NCBI RefSeq assembly: GCF_025195125.1
Contig: NZ_JAMGSL010000018.1
Span: 1 to 64,000 of the forward strand
Reading direction: 5' to 3'
Length of the DNA stretch: 64,000 nucleotides
Source: Streptomyces sp. Je 1-79
GTDB lineage: Bacteria > Actinomycetota > Actinomycetes > Streptomycetales > Streptomycetaceae
Below the pieces are notes generated by a model that saw nothing but the letters and a program-made list of their open reading frames with translations, had not been told where the DNA came from and did no database searches. Of this stretch, positions 8,105 through 16,299 are shown in pieces; the stretch's first letter is position 1; every line of letters starts with the position of its first letter. The position numbers and the translations under genes are program-made.

Positions 8105-8440
8105 GCGCAGCTTCAGCAGGTCGCGGAAGCCGGCCTCCAGCCTGACCCGGCCGGAGGCCCAGGCCTTCGCGAAGTTCAGATCGCCGTTGACCATCGCCAC
8201 GAGGTCGTCGCCCGTCATCGCCAGGCGGATCTGCGCCTTGGCGGGCGGCGGGCCCGGCACCGTGTCCTGGACCTCGATCCGGCCGCCCGCGAGGTGGCCG
8301 GTGAACGTCGTGTCCAGGTCCGTGATGTGGCAGCTCAGGGTGCGGTCGAGCGCCGCGGCGCTGCGTACCTCGCCGTCCGCGCGCGTGAGATTGTCCGAAA
8401 GTCTGTCGAGTGCGCTGCGGCACTCCTCGATCGTGGCCAT
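8093..8440 (-). CDS. SCP2 sterol-binding-domain-like protein
   Basis: Encodes 115 aa from ATG 8440. Pattern: a short helix, then strands and the ARLAMTGDDLVAMVNGDLNFAKAW-like segment (residues about 70-95), ending in RVRLEAGFRDLLKLRSLL, typical of small SCP2-fold proteins (PF02036) of actinobacteria that bind hydrophobic ligands. No signal peptide. TACGGT lies 8 nt before the ATG as a possible -10. It is divergent from the 98-aa gene and convergent with the ABC ATPase. Ligand and role unknown. Confidence 0.85.
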   Translation of the reverse strand: MATIEECRSALDRLSDNLTRADGEVRSAAALDRTLSCHITDLDTTFTGHLAGGRIEVQDTVPGPPPAKAQIRLAMTGDDLVAMVNGDLNFAKAWASGRVRLEAGFRDLLKLRSLL

Positions 8441-8470
8441 CGTGACCGACCGTACCTCAGGGCTTCGCGA

Positions 8471-8476
8471 TAGCGT
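8471..8476 (+). promoter_or_regulatory. Putative -10 box of leaderless promoter
   Basis: TAGCGT lies 6 nt before the ATG at 8483, with no room for a Shine-Dalgarno after a normal start point. Together with TACGGT on the minus strand (8449-8454) it would form a compact divergent promoter region of about 30 bp. Confidence 0.55.
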
Positions 8477-8482
8477 CGGGGC

Positions 8483-8779
8483 ATGAGCGACGTGACGGAT
8501 GCTGCGCCGGAACCGGACGAGGAGCAGGCCACGGCCCCGGACGTGGAGACGGCACCGGGTGAGGAGGGGGCCTTCGAGCCCGCCGCGCCCGCGCCCCTGG
8601 GCGTGGAGCGGCTCCCCACCGGCCGTCCCGCCGTGGACGCCCTCCTGGAGCGGCTCGGCGACGCCGACAGCCTCGCGGCGGACGGACACCTGGAGGTGTA
8701 CGAGGATGTACACCGTGGGCTGCGCGCCGAGCTGACCTCGCTCGATGCCGTCCGCCCAGGGCCGGCCCCCGGCCCGTGA
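8483..8779 (+). CDS. Small hypothetical protein, acidic
   Basis: Encodes 98 aa from ATG 8483. The first half is Ala/Glu/Pro-rich and acidic; the second half (about 50-90) has a short helical block RPAVDALLERLGDADSLA and LEVYEDVHRGLRAEL. No membrane segment or signal peptide. It precedes tlyA by about 100 bp and its homologues in Streptomyces, as I recall, sit in the same place. Function unknown; coding status is supported by codon bias, a good -10 element and the Leu/Arg-rich helix. Confidence 0.75.
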   Translation: MSDVTDAAPEPDEEQATAPDVETAPGEEGAFEPAAPAPLGVERLPTGRPAVDALLERLGDADSLAADGHLEVYEDVHRGLRAELTSLDAVRPGPAPGP

Positions 8780-8798
8780 ACGGTCCCGTCCGCGTCTC

Positions 8799-8850
8799 CG
8801 TACAACCAGTCGTACAACCAGTCGTAAGAACCCCGTCGTAAGAACCCGTC
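8799..8850 (+). repeat. Short tandem repeats upstream of tlyA
   Basis: CGTACAACCAGT occurs twice in tandem (8799-8822), followed by related GTCGTAAGAACCC units. This lies in the 8780-8876 gap and just upstream of the tlyA RBS. Confidence 0.6.
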
Positions 8851-8876
8851 GCACAACCTCAGGAGCTGAACCGAAC

Positions 8877-9692
8877 GTGGCAGGAGTGGCACGCCGCCGT
8901 CTGGACGCCGAGCTGGTACGCCGCAAGCTCGCCCGCTCGCGCGAGCACGCCAGCCAGCTGATCGCCGCCGGGCGGGTGACCGTCGGCAAGACGGTCGCGA
9001 CCAAGCCCGCCACCCAGGTCGAGACGGCCGCGGCCATCGTCGTCTCCCAGGACGACGCCGACCCCGACTACGTCTCGCGCGGCGGCCACAAGCTGGCCGG
9101 CGCCTTCGCCGCCTTCGTACCGCAGGGGCTGAAGGTCGAGGGCCGGCGTGCGCTGGACGCGGGCGCGTCGACCGGGGGGTTCACGGACGTCCTGCTTCGG
9201 GCGGGCGCCGCGCACGTCGTCGCCGTCGACGTCGGCTACGGGCAGCTCGCGTGGTCGCTGCAGAGCGACGAGCGGGTCACCGTGAAGGACCGGACGAACG
9301 TACGCGAGTTGACGCTCGAAGCGATCGACGGGACCCCTGCCGACCTGGTCGTCGGCGACCTCTCCTTCATCCCGCTCGGGCTCGTGCTGCCCGCCCTCGC
9401 GCGCTGCACCGCCCCCGACGCGGACCTCGTGCTCATGGTCAAGCCGCAGTTCGAGGTGGGCAAGGAACGCCTCGGCACCGGTGGCGTCGTCCGCAGCCCC
9501 GAGCTCCGGGCCGACACCGTACGGAACGTGGCGCGGCAGGCGGCCGAGCTCGGGCTCGGGGTGCTGGGTGTGACGGCGAGCCCGCTGCCGGGGCCCTCCG
9601 GCAACGTCGAGTACTTTCTGTGGCTGCGGGCGGGAGCGCCCGCTCTGGATCCGGCGGATGTCGACCGCGCCGTGGCGGAGGGACCTCGTTGA
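8877..9692 (+). CDS. tlyA: TlyA-family rRNA (cytidine-2'-O)-methyltransferase
   Basis: Encodes 271 aa from GTG 8877, with AGGAG at about 8861-8865. An N-terminal S4 RNA-binding domain (residues 1-65, RRRLDAELVRRKLARSREHA) is followed by a Rossmann methyltransferase domain with SAM motif ALDAGASTGGFTDVLL and MVKPQFEVGKE. The family methylates 16S and 23S rRNA in mycobacteria and is linked to capreomycin susceptibility; orthologues here probably do the same. It is coupled to the NAD kinase gene by a TTGA overlap, a common actinobacterial arrangement upstream of recN. Confidence 0.93.
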   Translation: MAGVARRRLDAELVRRKLARSREHASQLIAAGRVTVGKTVATKPATQVETAAAIVVSQDDADPDYVSRGGHKLAGAFAAFVPQGLKVEGRRALDAGASTGGFTDVLLRAGAAHVVAVDVGYGQLAWSLQSDERVTVKDRTNVRELTLEAIDGTPADLVVGDLSFIPLGLVLPALARCTAPDADLVLMVKPQFEVGKERLGTGGVVRSPELRADTVRNVARQAAELGLGVLGVTASPLPGPSGNVEYFLWLRAGAPALDPADVDRAVAEGPR

Positions 9693-10606
9693 GCTCAACG
9701 ACCGCACCATCTCCTGCTCGTACCGTCTTCCTGCTCGCGCACACCGGCAGGCCGGCCGCCGTGCGCAGCGCCGAACTCGTCGTACTCGGACTCCTGCGCA
9801 GCGGGATCGGCGTCCGTGTCCTGGAGGCGGAGGCGGCCGACCTGCCGCTGCCCCCGTCCGTGGAGACCGTGCCGGAAGCCTGTACCGACGCGCTGGAGGG
9901 CTGTGAGCTGCTCGTCGTCCTCGGCGGCGACGGCACGCTGCTGCGCGGCTCGGAGTTCTCACGGGCGTCCGGCGTGCCGATGCTGGGCGTCAACCTGGGA
10001 CGCGTCGGCTTCCTCGCGGAGGCCGAGCGCGACGACCTCGACAAGGTCGTCGACCGGGTCGTCACGCGCGCGTACGAGGTCGAGGAGCGGATGACCCTCG
10101 ACGTCGTCGTGTACGAGAACGGCGACGTACTGCACCGGGACTGGGCGCTGAACGAGGCGGCCGTGCAGAAGGTCTCCCCGGAACGGATGCTGGAGGTCGT
10201 GATCGCGATCGACGGCCGGCCGGTCACCGGATTCGGCTGCGACGGAGTGATCTGCGCGACTCCGACGGGCTCGACGGCGTACGCCTTCTCGGCCGGCGGG
10301 CCGGTGATCTGGCCCGAGGTCGAGGCGCTGCTCATGGTTCCGATCGGGGCGCACGCACTGTTCGCCAAGCCGCTCGTGACGACGCCCGAGTCGGTGCTCA
10401 CGGTCGAGGTCGAACCCCACACACCGAACGGCGTGCTGTGGTGCGACGGCCGCAGGACGGTCGAACTCCCCGCCGGGGCGCGGGTCGAGGTCCGCCGGGG
10501 CGCGGTGCCGGTACGGCTCGCCCGGCTGCACCACGCCTCGTTCACCGACCGGCTGGTGGCGAAGTTCGCCCTCCCGGTGTCGGGGTGGCGCGGAGCGCCC
10601 CACTAG
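9689..10606 (+). CDS. nadK: NAD kinase
   Basis: Encodes 305 aa from a TTG at 9689 that overlaps the tlyA stop and has GGAGGG at 9677-9682. The GGDGTLLRG motif (about residue 75), the NLGRVGFLAE block, NEAAVQKVSPERM and the SPTGSTAYAFSAGGP-like CATPTGSTAY motif are the NAD kinase signature. It phosphorylates NAD to NADP in the cytosol. Length agrees with actinobacterial NadK. The conserved tlyA-nadK-recN order supports the call. A non-canonical TTG with a strong SD is the only sensible start in this overlap. Confidence 0.95.
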   Translation: MSSTTAPSPARTVFLLAHTGRPAAVRSAELVVLGLLRSGIGVRVLEAEAADLPLPPSVETVPEACTDALEGCELLVVLGGDGTLLRGSEFSRASGVPMLGVNLGRVGFLAEAERDDLDKVVDRVVTRAYEVEERMTLDVVVYENGDVLHRDWALNEAAVQKVSPERMLEVVIAIDGRPVTGFGCDGVICATPTGSTAYAFSAGGPVIWPEVEALLMVPIGAHALFAKPLVTTPESVLTVEVEPHTPNGVLWCDGRRTVELPAGARVEVRRGAVPVRLARLHHASFTDRLVAKFALPVSGWRGAPH

Positions 10607-10720
10607 GGAGTCTCGCCGCCGGCCCGCGCCTGCCCACCCCCACGGGTGACAGCCGCGGTCCCGACCTGCGGATTCGCCCCGTTCCGGCAGGGCCCGTCGC
10701 ACGGGGGGTGCTCGACCTCG

Positions 10721-10726
10721 TAAGGT
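10721..10726 (+). promoter_or_regulatory. Putative -10 box of leaderless recN promoter
   Basis: TAAGGT lies exactly 7 nt upstream of GTG 10734 and no Shine-Dalgarno is present. This suggests recN has its own leaderless transcript separate from tlyA-nadK. No clear LexA-type palindrome is visible nearby. Confidence 0.6.
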
Positions 10727-10733
10727 CTTCCCC

Positions 10734-12464
10734 GTGTTGGAGGAGATGCGGATACGGTCGCTCGGGGTCATCGACGACGCTGTTGTCGAGCTGTCGCCCG
10801 GTTTCACCGCGGTGACCGGCGAGACCGGCGCCGGCAAGACCATGGTCGTGACCAGCCTGGGGCTGCTGCTCGGCGGGCGCGCCGACCCCGCCCTGGTGCG
10901 GATCGGCGCGGGCTCGGCCGTGGTCGAGGGGCGGATCACCCTGCCCGACGGCTCGGGCGTCGCCCTACGCGCCGAGGAGGCGGGCGCCGAGCTGGACGAC
11001 GGCGCTCTGCTCGTCAGCCGGACGATCTCCGCGGAGGGGCGCTCGCGCGCCCATCTCGGCGGACGCTCCGTGCCCGTCGGCCTGCTGGCCGAGCTCGCGG
11101 ACGAACTCGTCGCCGTGCACGGCCAGACCGACCAGCAGGGGCTGCTCAAGCCGGCCCGGCAGCGTGGTGCGCTCGACCGGTACGCGGGCGAGGCCGTCGC
11201 CGTACCGCTCGCCGCGTACGCGGAGGCGTACCGGCGGCTGCGGGCCGTCGTCGCCGAGCTGGACGAGATCACCACCCGGGCGCGGGAGCGGGCCCAGGAG
11301 GCCGATCTGCTGCGCTTCGGACTCGGTGAGATCGAGGCCGTCGAACCGCTCGCCGGGGAGGACGTCGAGCTCGGCGCGGAGGCGGAGCGGCTCGGGCACG
11401 CCGAGGCCCTCGCCTCGGCCGCCGCGCTCGCGCACGCCGCACTGGCCGGCCAGCCCGAGGACCCGGAGGCCGTCGACGCGACGACCCTCGTCGCCGGGGC
11501 GGGCCGCGCGCTGGAAGCCGTACGGTCGCACGATCCGGCGCTCGCCGCGCTCGCCGACCGGATGGGCGAGATCTCGATCCTGCTCGCCGACGTGGCGGGG
11601 GAACTCGCCGGATACGCCGACAACCTGGACGCCGACCCGCGCCGCCTCGCGGCCGTCGAGGAGCGGCGCGCGGCGCTGACCCAGCTCACCCGGAAGTACG
11701 GCGAGGACGTCGCCGGCGTCCTGGCGTGGGCGCAGGAGAGCGCGGCCCGGCTCACGGAGCTGGAGGGCGACGACGACCGCATCGGCGACCTGACCGCCGA
11801 GCGGGACGCGCTGCGGGCCGAACTGTCCGTCCTCGCGCAGGCGCTCACCGACGCCCGTACGGAGGCGGCGGCGCGGTTCGCCGACGCGGTCACCGCCGAA
11901 CTGGCCTCGCTCGCCATGCCCCACGCGCGCGTGTCCTTCGACATCCGGCAGACCGAGGATCCGGAGGGCGTCGAGGTCGGCGGGCGCCGGGTCGCGTACA
12001 CGTCGTGCGGCGCCGACGAGGTCGAGCTGCTGCTCGCACCGCACCCGGGCGCGCCCGCGCGGCCGATCGCGAAGGGCGCGTCCGGGGGTGAGCTGTCCCG
12101 GGTGATGCTGGCGGTCGAGGTCGTCTTCGCGGGTACGGACCCGGTGCCGACCTACCTCTTCGACGAGGTCGACGCGGGCGTCGGCGGCAAGGCGGCGGTG
12201 GAGATCGGCCGCCGGCTCGCGAAGCTCGCCAGGACGGCGCAGGTCGTGGTCGTCACCCACCTTCCGCAGGTCGCGGCCTTCGCCGACCGGCAGCTGCTGG
12301 TGGAGAAGACCAACGACGGATCGGTGACACGCTCCGGCGTGACCGTCCTGGAGGGCGAGGACCGGGTCCGCGAGCTGTCGCGGATGCTGGCGGGCCAGGA
12401 GGACTCGGAGACCGCACGGGCCCACGCGGAGGAACTCCTGGCGACGGCCCGCGCGGACGGCTGA
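10734..12464 (+). CDS. recN: DNA repair protein RecN
   Basis: Encodes 576 aa, starting GTG TTG GAG GAG ATG (MLEEMRIRSLGVIDDA). Walker A GETGAGKTM is at about residue 30, an Ala/Glu-rich coiled coil spans about 150-370, the signature is GASGGELSRVMLA and Walker B is YLFDEVDAGVGG, so it is a full-length SMC-like ATPase. RecN binds DNA ends and helps recombinational double-strand-break repair. It follows nadK after 127 bp that hold its promoter. Nothing is truncated. Confidence 0.97.
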   Translation: MLEEMRIRSLGVIDDAVVELSPGFTAVTGETGAGKTMVVTSLGLLLGGRADPALVRIGAGSAVVEGRITLPDGSGVALRAEEAGAELDDGALLVSRTISAEGRSRAHLGGRSVPVGLLAELADELVAVHGQTDQQGLLKPARQRGALDRYAGEAVAVPLAAYAEAYRRLRAVVAELDEITTRARERAQEADLLRFGLGEIEAVEPLAGEDVELGAEAERLGHAEALASAAALAHAALAGQPEDPEAVDATTLVAGAGRALEAVRSHDPALAALADRMGEISILLADVAGELAGYADNLDADPRRLAAVEERRAALTQLTRKYGEDVAGVLAWAQESAARLTELEGDDDRIGDLTAERDALRAELSVLAQALTDARTEAAARFADAVTAELASLAMPHARVSFDIRQTEDPEGVEVGGRRVAYTSCGADEVELLLAPHPGAPARPIAKGASGGELSRVMLAVEVVFAGTDPVPTYLFDEVDAGVGGKAAVEIGRRLAKLARTAQVVVVTHLPQVAAFADRQLLVEKTNDGSVTRSGVTVLEGEDRVRELSRMLAGQEDSETARAHAEELLATARADG

Positions 12465-12517
12465 CGGGCGCCGCGCCCTCATGACGACCCGCCGCCCTCC
12501 GACGCGGCCCGTCCGCC

Positions 12518-12523
12518 TAGGGT
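12518..12523 (+). promoter_or_regulatory. Putative -10 box of leaderless promoter
   Basis: TAGGGT lies 6 nt before ATG 12530, with no Shine-Dalgarno. It would separate expression of the MraY/WecA-like gene from recN, which ends 65 bp upstream of the ATG. Confidence 0.5.
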
Positions 12524-12529
12524 GGCCGC

Positions 12530-13294
12530 ATGGTCGGGAAGCTGGGCAGGGTGGGCGCGTTCGCGGTGGGCGCGGGGGTCAGCAGGGCGGTGTACGTGGC
12601 GCTGCGCCGTCGCGGTGACACGCGCGGGCGGCGTGAGAACCACGCCGGACGGAGCGTCGATCTGTACGCCGGTCCCGCCACCGCCCTCGGCGCCGCCGTG
12701 GGGGCGGCGACCGCGGCGACACGGGGGTCTCGCCGCTCGGAGGCAGTGGGAGGGCCCGCGGCCCTCGCCGTTCTCGCCGCCGGTGCCTGTGGGGCGTACG
12801 ACGACTGGAAGGGCGACCACCGCCGGGGTTTCCGGGCGCATCTCGGGGCCCTGCGCGAGGGGGAGGTCACCAGCGGGGCCGTGAAGCTCGCCGGGATCGG
12901 CGCCGCCGGACTCGTGGCCGGGGCCCTGCTCAAGGAACGGCCTCTCGACAAGGTCCTGGCGGGCGTCGTGATCGCGGGCACCGCGCACCTCGTCAACCTC
13001 GTGGACGTCGCTCCGGGACGCGCCGCGTTGACCGTGCTCGCGATCGGCGCACCCGGACTGCTGCGCGGGGCGATCGCCGCCGCGCCGATGGGCGCCGCGG
13101 CCGCCGTCCTCGTCGACGACCTCGGTGAGCGGACCATGCTCGGCGACACCGGCGCGCACGCGCTCGGCGCCGCCGTCGGGAGTGCCATCGCCGCCGGGAG
13201 CGGGCGGTTCGGACTCGCCGTCCACGCGGCCGGACTCATCGCCGCGGCGGCGTACGGGGACCGGGTCAGCACCCTCGCGCGCTCACCCATGTGA
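12530..13294 (+). CDS. MraY/WecA-like integral membrane protein (putative glycosyl-phosphate transferase family)
   Basis: Encodes 254 aa from ATG 12530. Hydrophobic Ala/Gly/Val-rich segments alternate with short loops. Three motifs recall the polyprenyl-phosphate hexosamine-1-phosphate transferase family: an AYDDWKGD acidic pair (about residue 85), HLVNLVDVAPGRA (about 155) and MLGDTGAHALG (about 205). In MraY/WecA the paired Asp and the later N-x-x-D motifs bind Mg2+ and substrate. It is shorter than typical MraY (about 350 aa), and its first segment differs, so activity is uncertain. It sits next to a GT4 glycosyltransferase, which suits a cell-envelope glycan role (inference). Confidence 0.72.
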   Translation: MVGKLGRVGAFAVGAGVSRAVYVALRRRGDTRGRRENHAGRSVDLYAGPATALGAAVGAATAATRGSRRSEAVGGPAALAVLAAGACGAYDDWKGDHRRGFRAHLGALREGEVTSGAVKLAGIGAAGLVAGALLKERPLDKVLAGVVIAGTAHLVNLVDVAPGRAALTVLAIGAPGLLRGAIAAAPMGAAAAVLVDDLGERTMLGDTGAHALGAAVGSAIAAGSGRFGLAVHAAGLIAAAAYGDRVSTLARSPM

Positions 13295-13384
13295 GTGATA
13301 GCGCGTGACGAGTTGGGGCCCCGGACACGGCGACGAAGCCGCTTCGGTGCCGGAACGTGCGTACGGGCTGGCATCCTTGGGCGC

Positions 13385-14470
13385 GTGACACAGCTCCGTA
13401 CGGTCCAAGTGCTGGGCGGCGGCAGCGCGGGCAGCAGCGCTCACGTCCGATCACTTGCCTCGGGGCTCGTGGCGAGGGGCGTGCGGGTGACCGTGTGCGC
13501 CCCGGCCGAACTCGACCGCGCCTACGACTTCATCGGCGCCGGCGCGCACTTCGTGCCCGTCCCGCGCCGCAACGACCCCGCGACGGTCGCCCAGCTCCGC
13601 AACGCCTGCATCGGCGCGGACGTGGTGCACGCGCACGGCCTGCACGCCTCGGTACGCGCCACGCTCGCGCTGTCCGGCGGGGTACGGGGGCCGTCGCTCG
13701 TGACGACCTGGCACACCCGCAGCCACGTGGACGGGGCGCGGGGAGGGCTCCTGCGGCTGCTCGAACGGAGGACGGCGCGGGCGTCGACCGTCGTCCTCGG
13801 GACGTCGTCGGAGCTGGTCGACCGGGCCCGGCGGCGCGGGGCGCGGGACGCACGGCTCGCGCCGGTGACCATTCCCGCGTCACGGGCGCCGGTCTGCCTG
13901 CACGACGGGAAGGCGCGGGCGGAACTGGGCGCGGTGGACCGGCCGTTGCTGATGGCGGTCGGCGCGCTGGTGCCCGAGCGGGGGTACGGGCTGCTGCTGG
14001 ACGCGGCGCGCGAGTGGCGCGACATGGACCCGCAACCGCTGCTGGTGATCGCGGGGGAGGGCCGGGAACGGGCGGCGCTCCAGAGGCGGATCGAGGCGGA
14101 GGGGCTCGCGGTCCGGCTGATCGGCCGCCGGGAGGACGTGGCCGAGCTGCTGGCGGCGGCGGACGTCGCGGTCCTCCCCTCGCGCTGGGAGGCGCGCGCC
14201 CTGCTGGCGCAGGAGGCCCTGCGGCTCGGTGTCCCGCTGGTCGCGACGGCGGTGGGTGGCGTGCCCGAACTGGTCGGGGACGCGGCGGAGTTGGTGCCGT
14301 GGGGGGACGCGCAGGCGCTGGCGGCGGCCGTGCGGGGGCTGCTGGAGGACGCCCACCGGCGGATGGACCTGGCGGCCGCGGGGCGGGTCCAGGCGAGGAG
14401 CTGGCCGACCGAGGACGAGACGATCGCGCACGTCCTGAGCGTGTACGACGAGCTGTCGGGCCGCCCCTGA
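13385..14470 (+). CDS. Glycosyltransferase family 4 protein
   Basis: Encodes 361 aa from GTG 13385 (MTQLRTVQVLGGGSAGSSAHV). Two Rossmann halves are visible: an N-terminal acceptor domain with GGGSAGSSAHVRSL and a C-terminal nucleotide-sugar domain with VPERGYGLLLDAAR, GEGRERAAL and the donor motif SRWEARALLAQEALRLGVPLVA. This is the GT-B fold of GT4. The long upstream in-frame extension lacks similarity. It follows the MraY/WecA-like gene, hinting that both act on a lipid-linked glycan. The final 24 bp, with the stop, are tandemly duplicated. Confidence 0.88.
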   Translation: MTQLRTVQVLGGGSAGSSAHVRSLASGLVARGVRVTVCAPAELDRAYDFIGAGAHFVPVPRRNDPATVAQLRNACIGADVVHAHGLHASVRATLALSGGVRGPSLVTTWHTRSHVDGARGGLLRLLERRTARASTVVLGTSSELVDRARRRGARDARLAPVTIPASRAPVCLHDGKARAELGAVDRPLLMAVGALVPERGYGLLLDAAREWRDMDPQPLLVIAGEGRERAALQRRIEAEGLAVRLIGRREDVAELLAAADVAVLPSRWEARALLAQEALRLGVPLVATAVGGVPELVGDAAELVPWGDAQALAAAVRGLLEDAHRRMDLAAAGRVQARSWPTEDETIAHVLSVYDELSGRP

Positions 14471-14494
14471 GACGAGCTGTCGGGCCGCTCCTGA
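14447..14494 (+). repeat. 24-bp tandem duplication spanning the GT4 stop codon
   Basis: GACGAGCTGTCGGGCCGC plus CCCTGA at 14447-14470 is repeated with a single C-to-T change at 14471-14494. The first copy holds the last seven codons and TGA of the GT4 gene. Confidence 0.9.
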
Positions 14495-14540
14495 GGCGGG
14501 GCCTACAAACGGCCCCGCGTCCGGTGCGTCCCGTCTCCCC

Positions 14541-16163
14541 TTACGTCGTGTGCCGTCGCGCCCGGAGCGCCAGGGAGAGGGCCAGGACGGTCTGCGGGTC
14601 GTCCAGGTCCGTGCCGAGCAGCTCGGAGATGCGGGCCAGGCGGTTGTAGAGCGTCTGGCGGTTGAGGTGGAGTTCGCGGGCCGTCTCCGCCTTGCGGCCC
14701 GCGTGGGCCAGGTACGTCTCCAGGGTGGGGAGCAGCGGCGGGCGGGCCGTGCGGTCGTGGTCCCGCAGGGGGCCGATCGCACGGTCCACGAAGGCCGCGA
14801 GGTCCGGGTGGTCGCGCAGCCGCCAGAGCAGGAGGTCGATGTCGAGGCGGCGCGCGTCGTACCAGGGGCGGTCGGAGAGGCCCTGCGCGGCCGTCGCCGT
14901 CTCGCCCGCGTGCCGCAGGGACGCCGACGCCGCGGCCCAGCCGCCCGCGACGCCCACCACGACCACCGGCGGGTGGCCGCCGCCCCTTTCGAGCCCCGCG
15001 CGCTCCACACCCGCCCGCAGCGCCGCGGCGACCCGGTCCGCCACCGCCGTACGCTCCGACTCCGAGCGCAGGCCCAGCAGGAGCGGGACACGGCCCTCCA
15101 CCGGTCGGACGCCCAGCAGGACCGGGACGCCCACCGACGACAGCTCCTCCAGGACCGCCCGCGCCAGCAGCGCCCAGTTGCCCGAAGGGGAGAGTTCGGA
15201 GGCCAGGCGCATGACGACGGGCAACAGCGGGCCGTCCCCCGGGCGGAAGCCCAGCACCCGCGCCTGCGCCGGCGCGTCCTCCGGCGTGATCCGCCCCTCG
15301 GCCAGGTCCGTCAGGAAGTCGCCCCGGCCCCGCGCCGCCAGCTCCTCCTCCTGGCGGGCCTGCATCAGCACGACGGCCAGGATGCCCGCCGCCCGCTCCG
15401 CCGCCATCCGGTGCACCGGGGAGAGCGGGCCGGAGACCGCGAGCAGCACGAGACGGGCGCGGACCGACCCCGTACCCGGCCCGCCCCCGGGCACGTCCAC
15501 GAGCACGGCGCCGGTCGGCGGCCCCGACTCCCGTGCCGCCCGCTGGCCCCGCAGTCCGTCCCACACCTGGAGCGGGTCCGCCGGACCCGATTCCGTACCG
15601 GCCGCGTAGAGCAGCTGTCCGTCCGCCGTCTCCAGGAAGACCGGGTTCGCCGTGAAGTCGGCGAGGATCCGCAGCACCTGCGGCACCCCGCCCCCGCCGA
15701 GCAGCGCCTCCGTGCACTGCCGGTGGACCTCCTCCGCCTGTCGCAGCAGCGCGTAGTGGCCGTTCACGATCTCGGTGTGGATCTCCTCCGTGACCGCGAC
15801 GAACGGCACCTCCCGGTGGAGCTGCACCAGCGGCAGCGACGCCGAACGCGCCGTCTCCACGATCGTCGCCGGAAGTCGCGAGAACCGCGGCCCCAGCTCC
15901 ACCACCAGCGCCGCGATGCCCCGGTCCGCGAGCCGGCGCACGAAGGCGCGCTGCTCGGCCGGGCGGGTGCCGAGCCCCAGCCCCGTCGTGAGCAGCAGCT
16001 CGCCGCCCTTGAGCAGCGACGCGATGTTCGGGACCTCGCCCGCGTGCACCCAGCGCACGGTGCGGTTCAGCCGGTCCGCGCCGGCCACCACCTCCGGGAG
16101 GCCGCTGCGGAGCCCGGGCAGCTCCAGCGCCCGCTGCACGGTGATCCCGCCCTGACTGTCCAT
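14541..16163 (-). CDS. PucR family transcriptional regulator
   Basis: Encodes 540 aa from ATG 16163. The N-terminal PucR sensor domain (residues about 8-130) includes VRWVHAGEVPNIASLLKGGE and is followed by a GGDEF-like middle region. The C-terminal PucR helix-turn-helix (about 475-535) contains LETYLAHAGRKAETARELHL and NRQTLYNRLARISELLG. PucR proteins usually activate purine or nitrogen-compound catabolism genes. TAGCGT lies 8 nt before the ATG. The minus-strand FAD oxidase gene lies upstream at 16300 and could be a target, but this is only positional. Confidence 0.92.
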   Translation of the reverse strand: MDSQGGITVQRALELPGLRSGLPEVVAGADRLNRTVRWVHAGEVPNIASLLKGGELLLTTGLGLGTRPAEQRAFVRRLADRGIAALVVELGPRFSRLPATIVETARSASLPLVQLHREVPFVAVTEEIHTEIVNGHYALLRQAEEVHRQCTEALLGGGGVPQVLRILADFTANPVFLETADGQLLYAAGTESGPADPLQVWDGLRGQRAARESGPPTGAVLVDVPGGGPGTGSVRARLVLLAVSGPLSPVHRMAAERAAGILAVVLMQARQEEELAARGRGDFLTDLAEGRITPEDAPAQARVLGFRPGDGPLLPVVMRLASELSPSGNWALLARAVLEELSSVGVPVLLGVRPVEGRVPLLLGLRSESERTAVADRVAAALRAGVERAGLERGGGHPPVVVVGVAGGWAAASASLRHAGETATAAQGLSDRPWYDARRLDIDLLLWRLRDHPDLAAFVDRAIGPLRDHDRTARPPLLPTLETYLAHAGRKAETARELHLNRQTLYNRLARISELLGTDLDDPQTVLALSLALRARRHTT

Positions 16164-16299
16164 GGAGCCGGACGCTACCTCCGTACCTGTTCCGGCAACA
16201 TCACCCGATGGTCACGGGACCCGACAGTCCGTCCGTCCCGTCGACAACTTGTCGTCCCGTCGGGCCAATTGCGCGACCGCCTGTCGACTGTGACCTGCG

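Noticed and set aside
13295..13384. N-terminal 30-aa extension of the GT4 gene from GTG 13295
   Set aside because: No similarity to the GT4 fold and no RBS; GTG 13385 begins the Rossmann strand properly.
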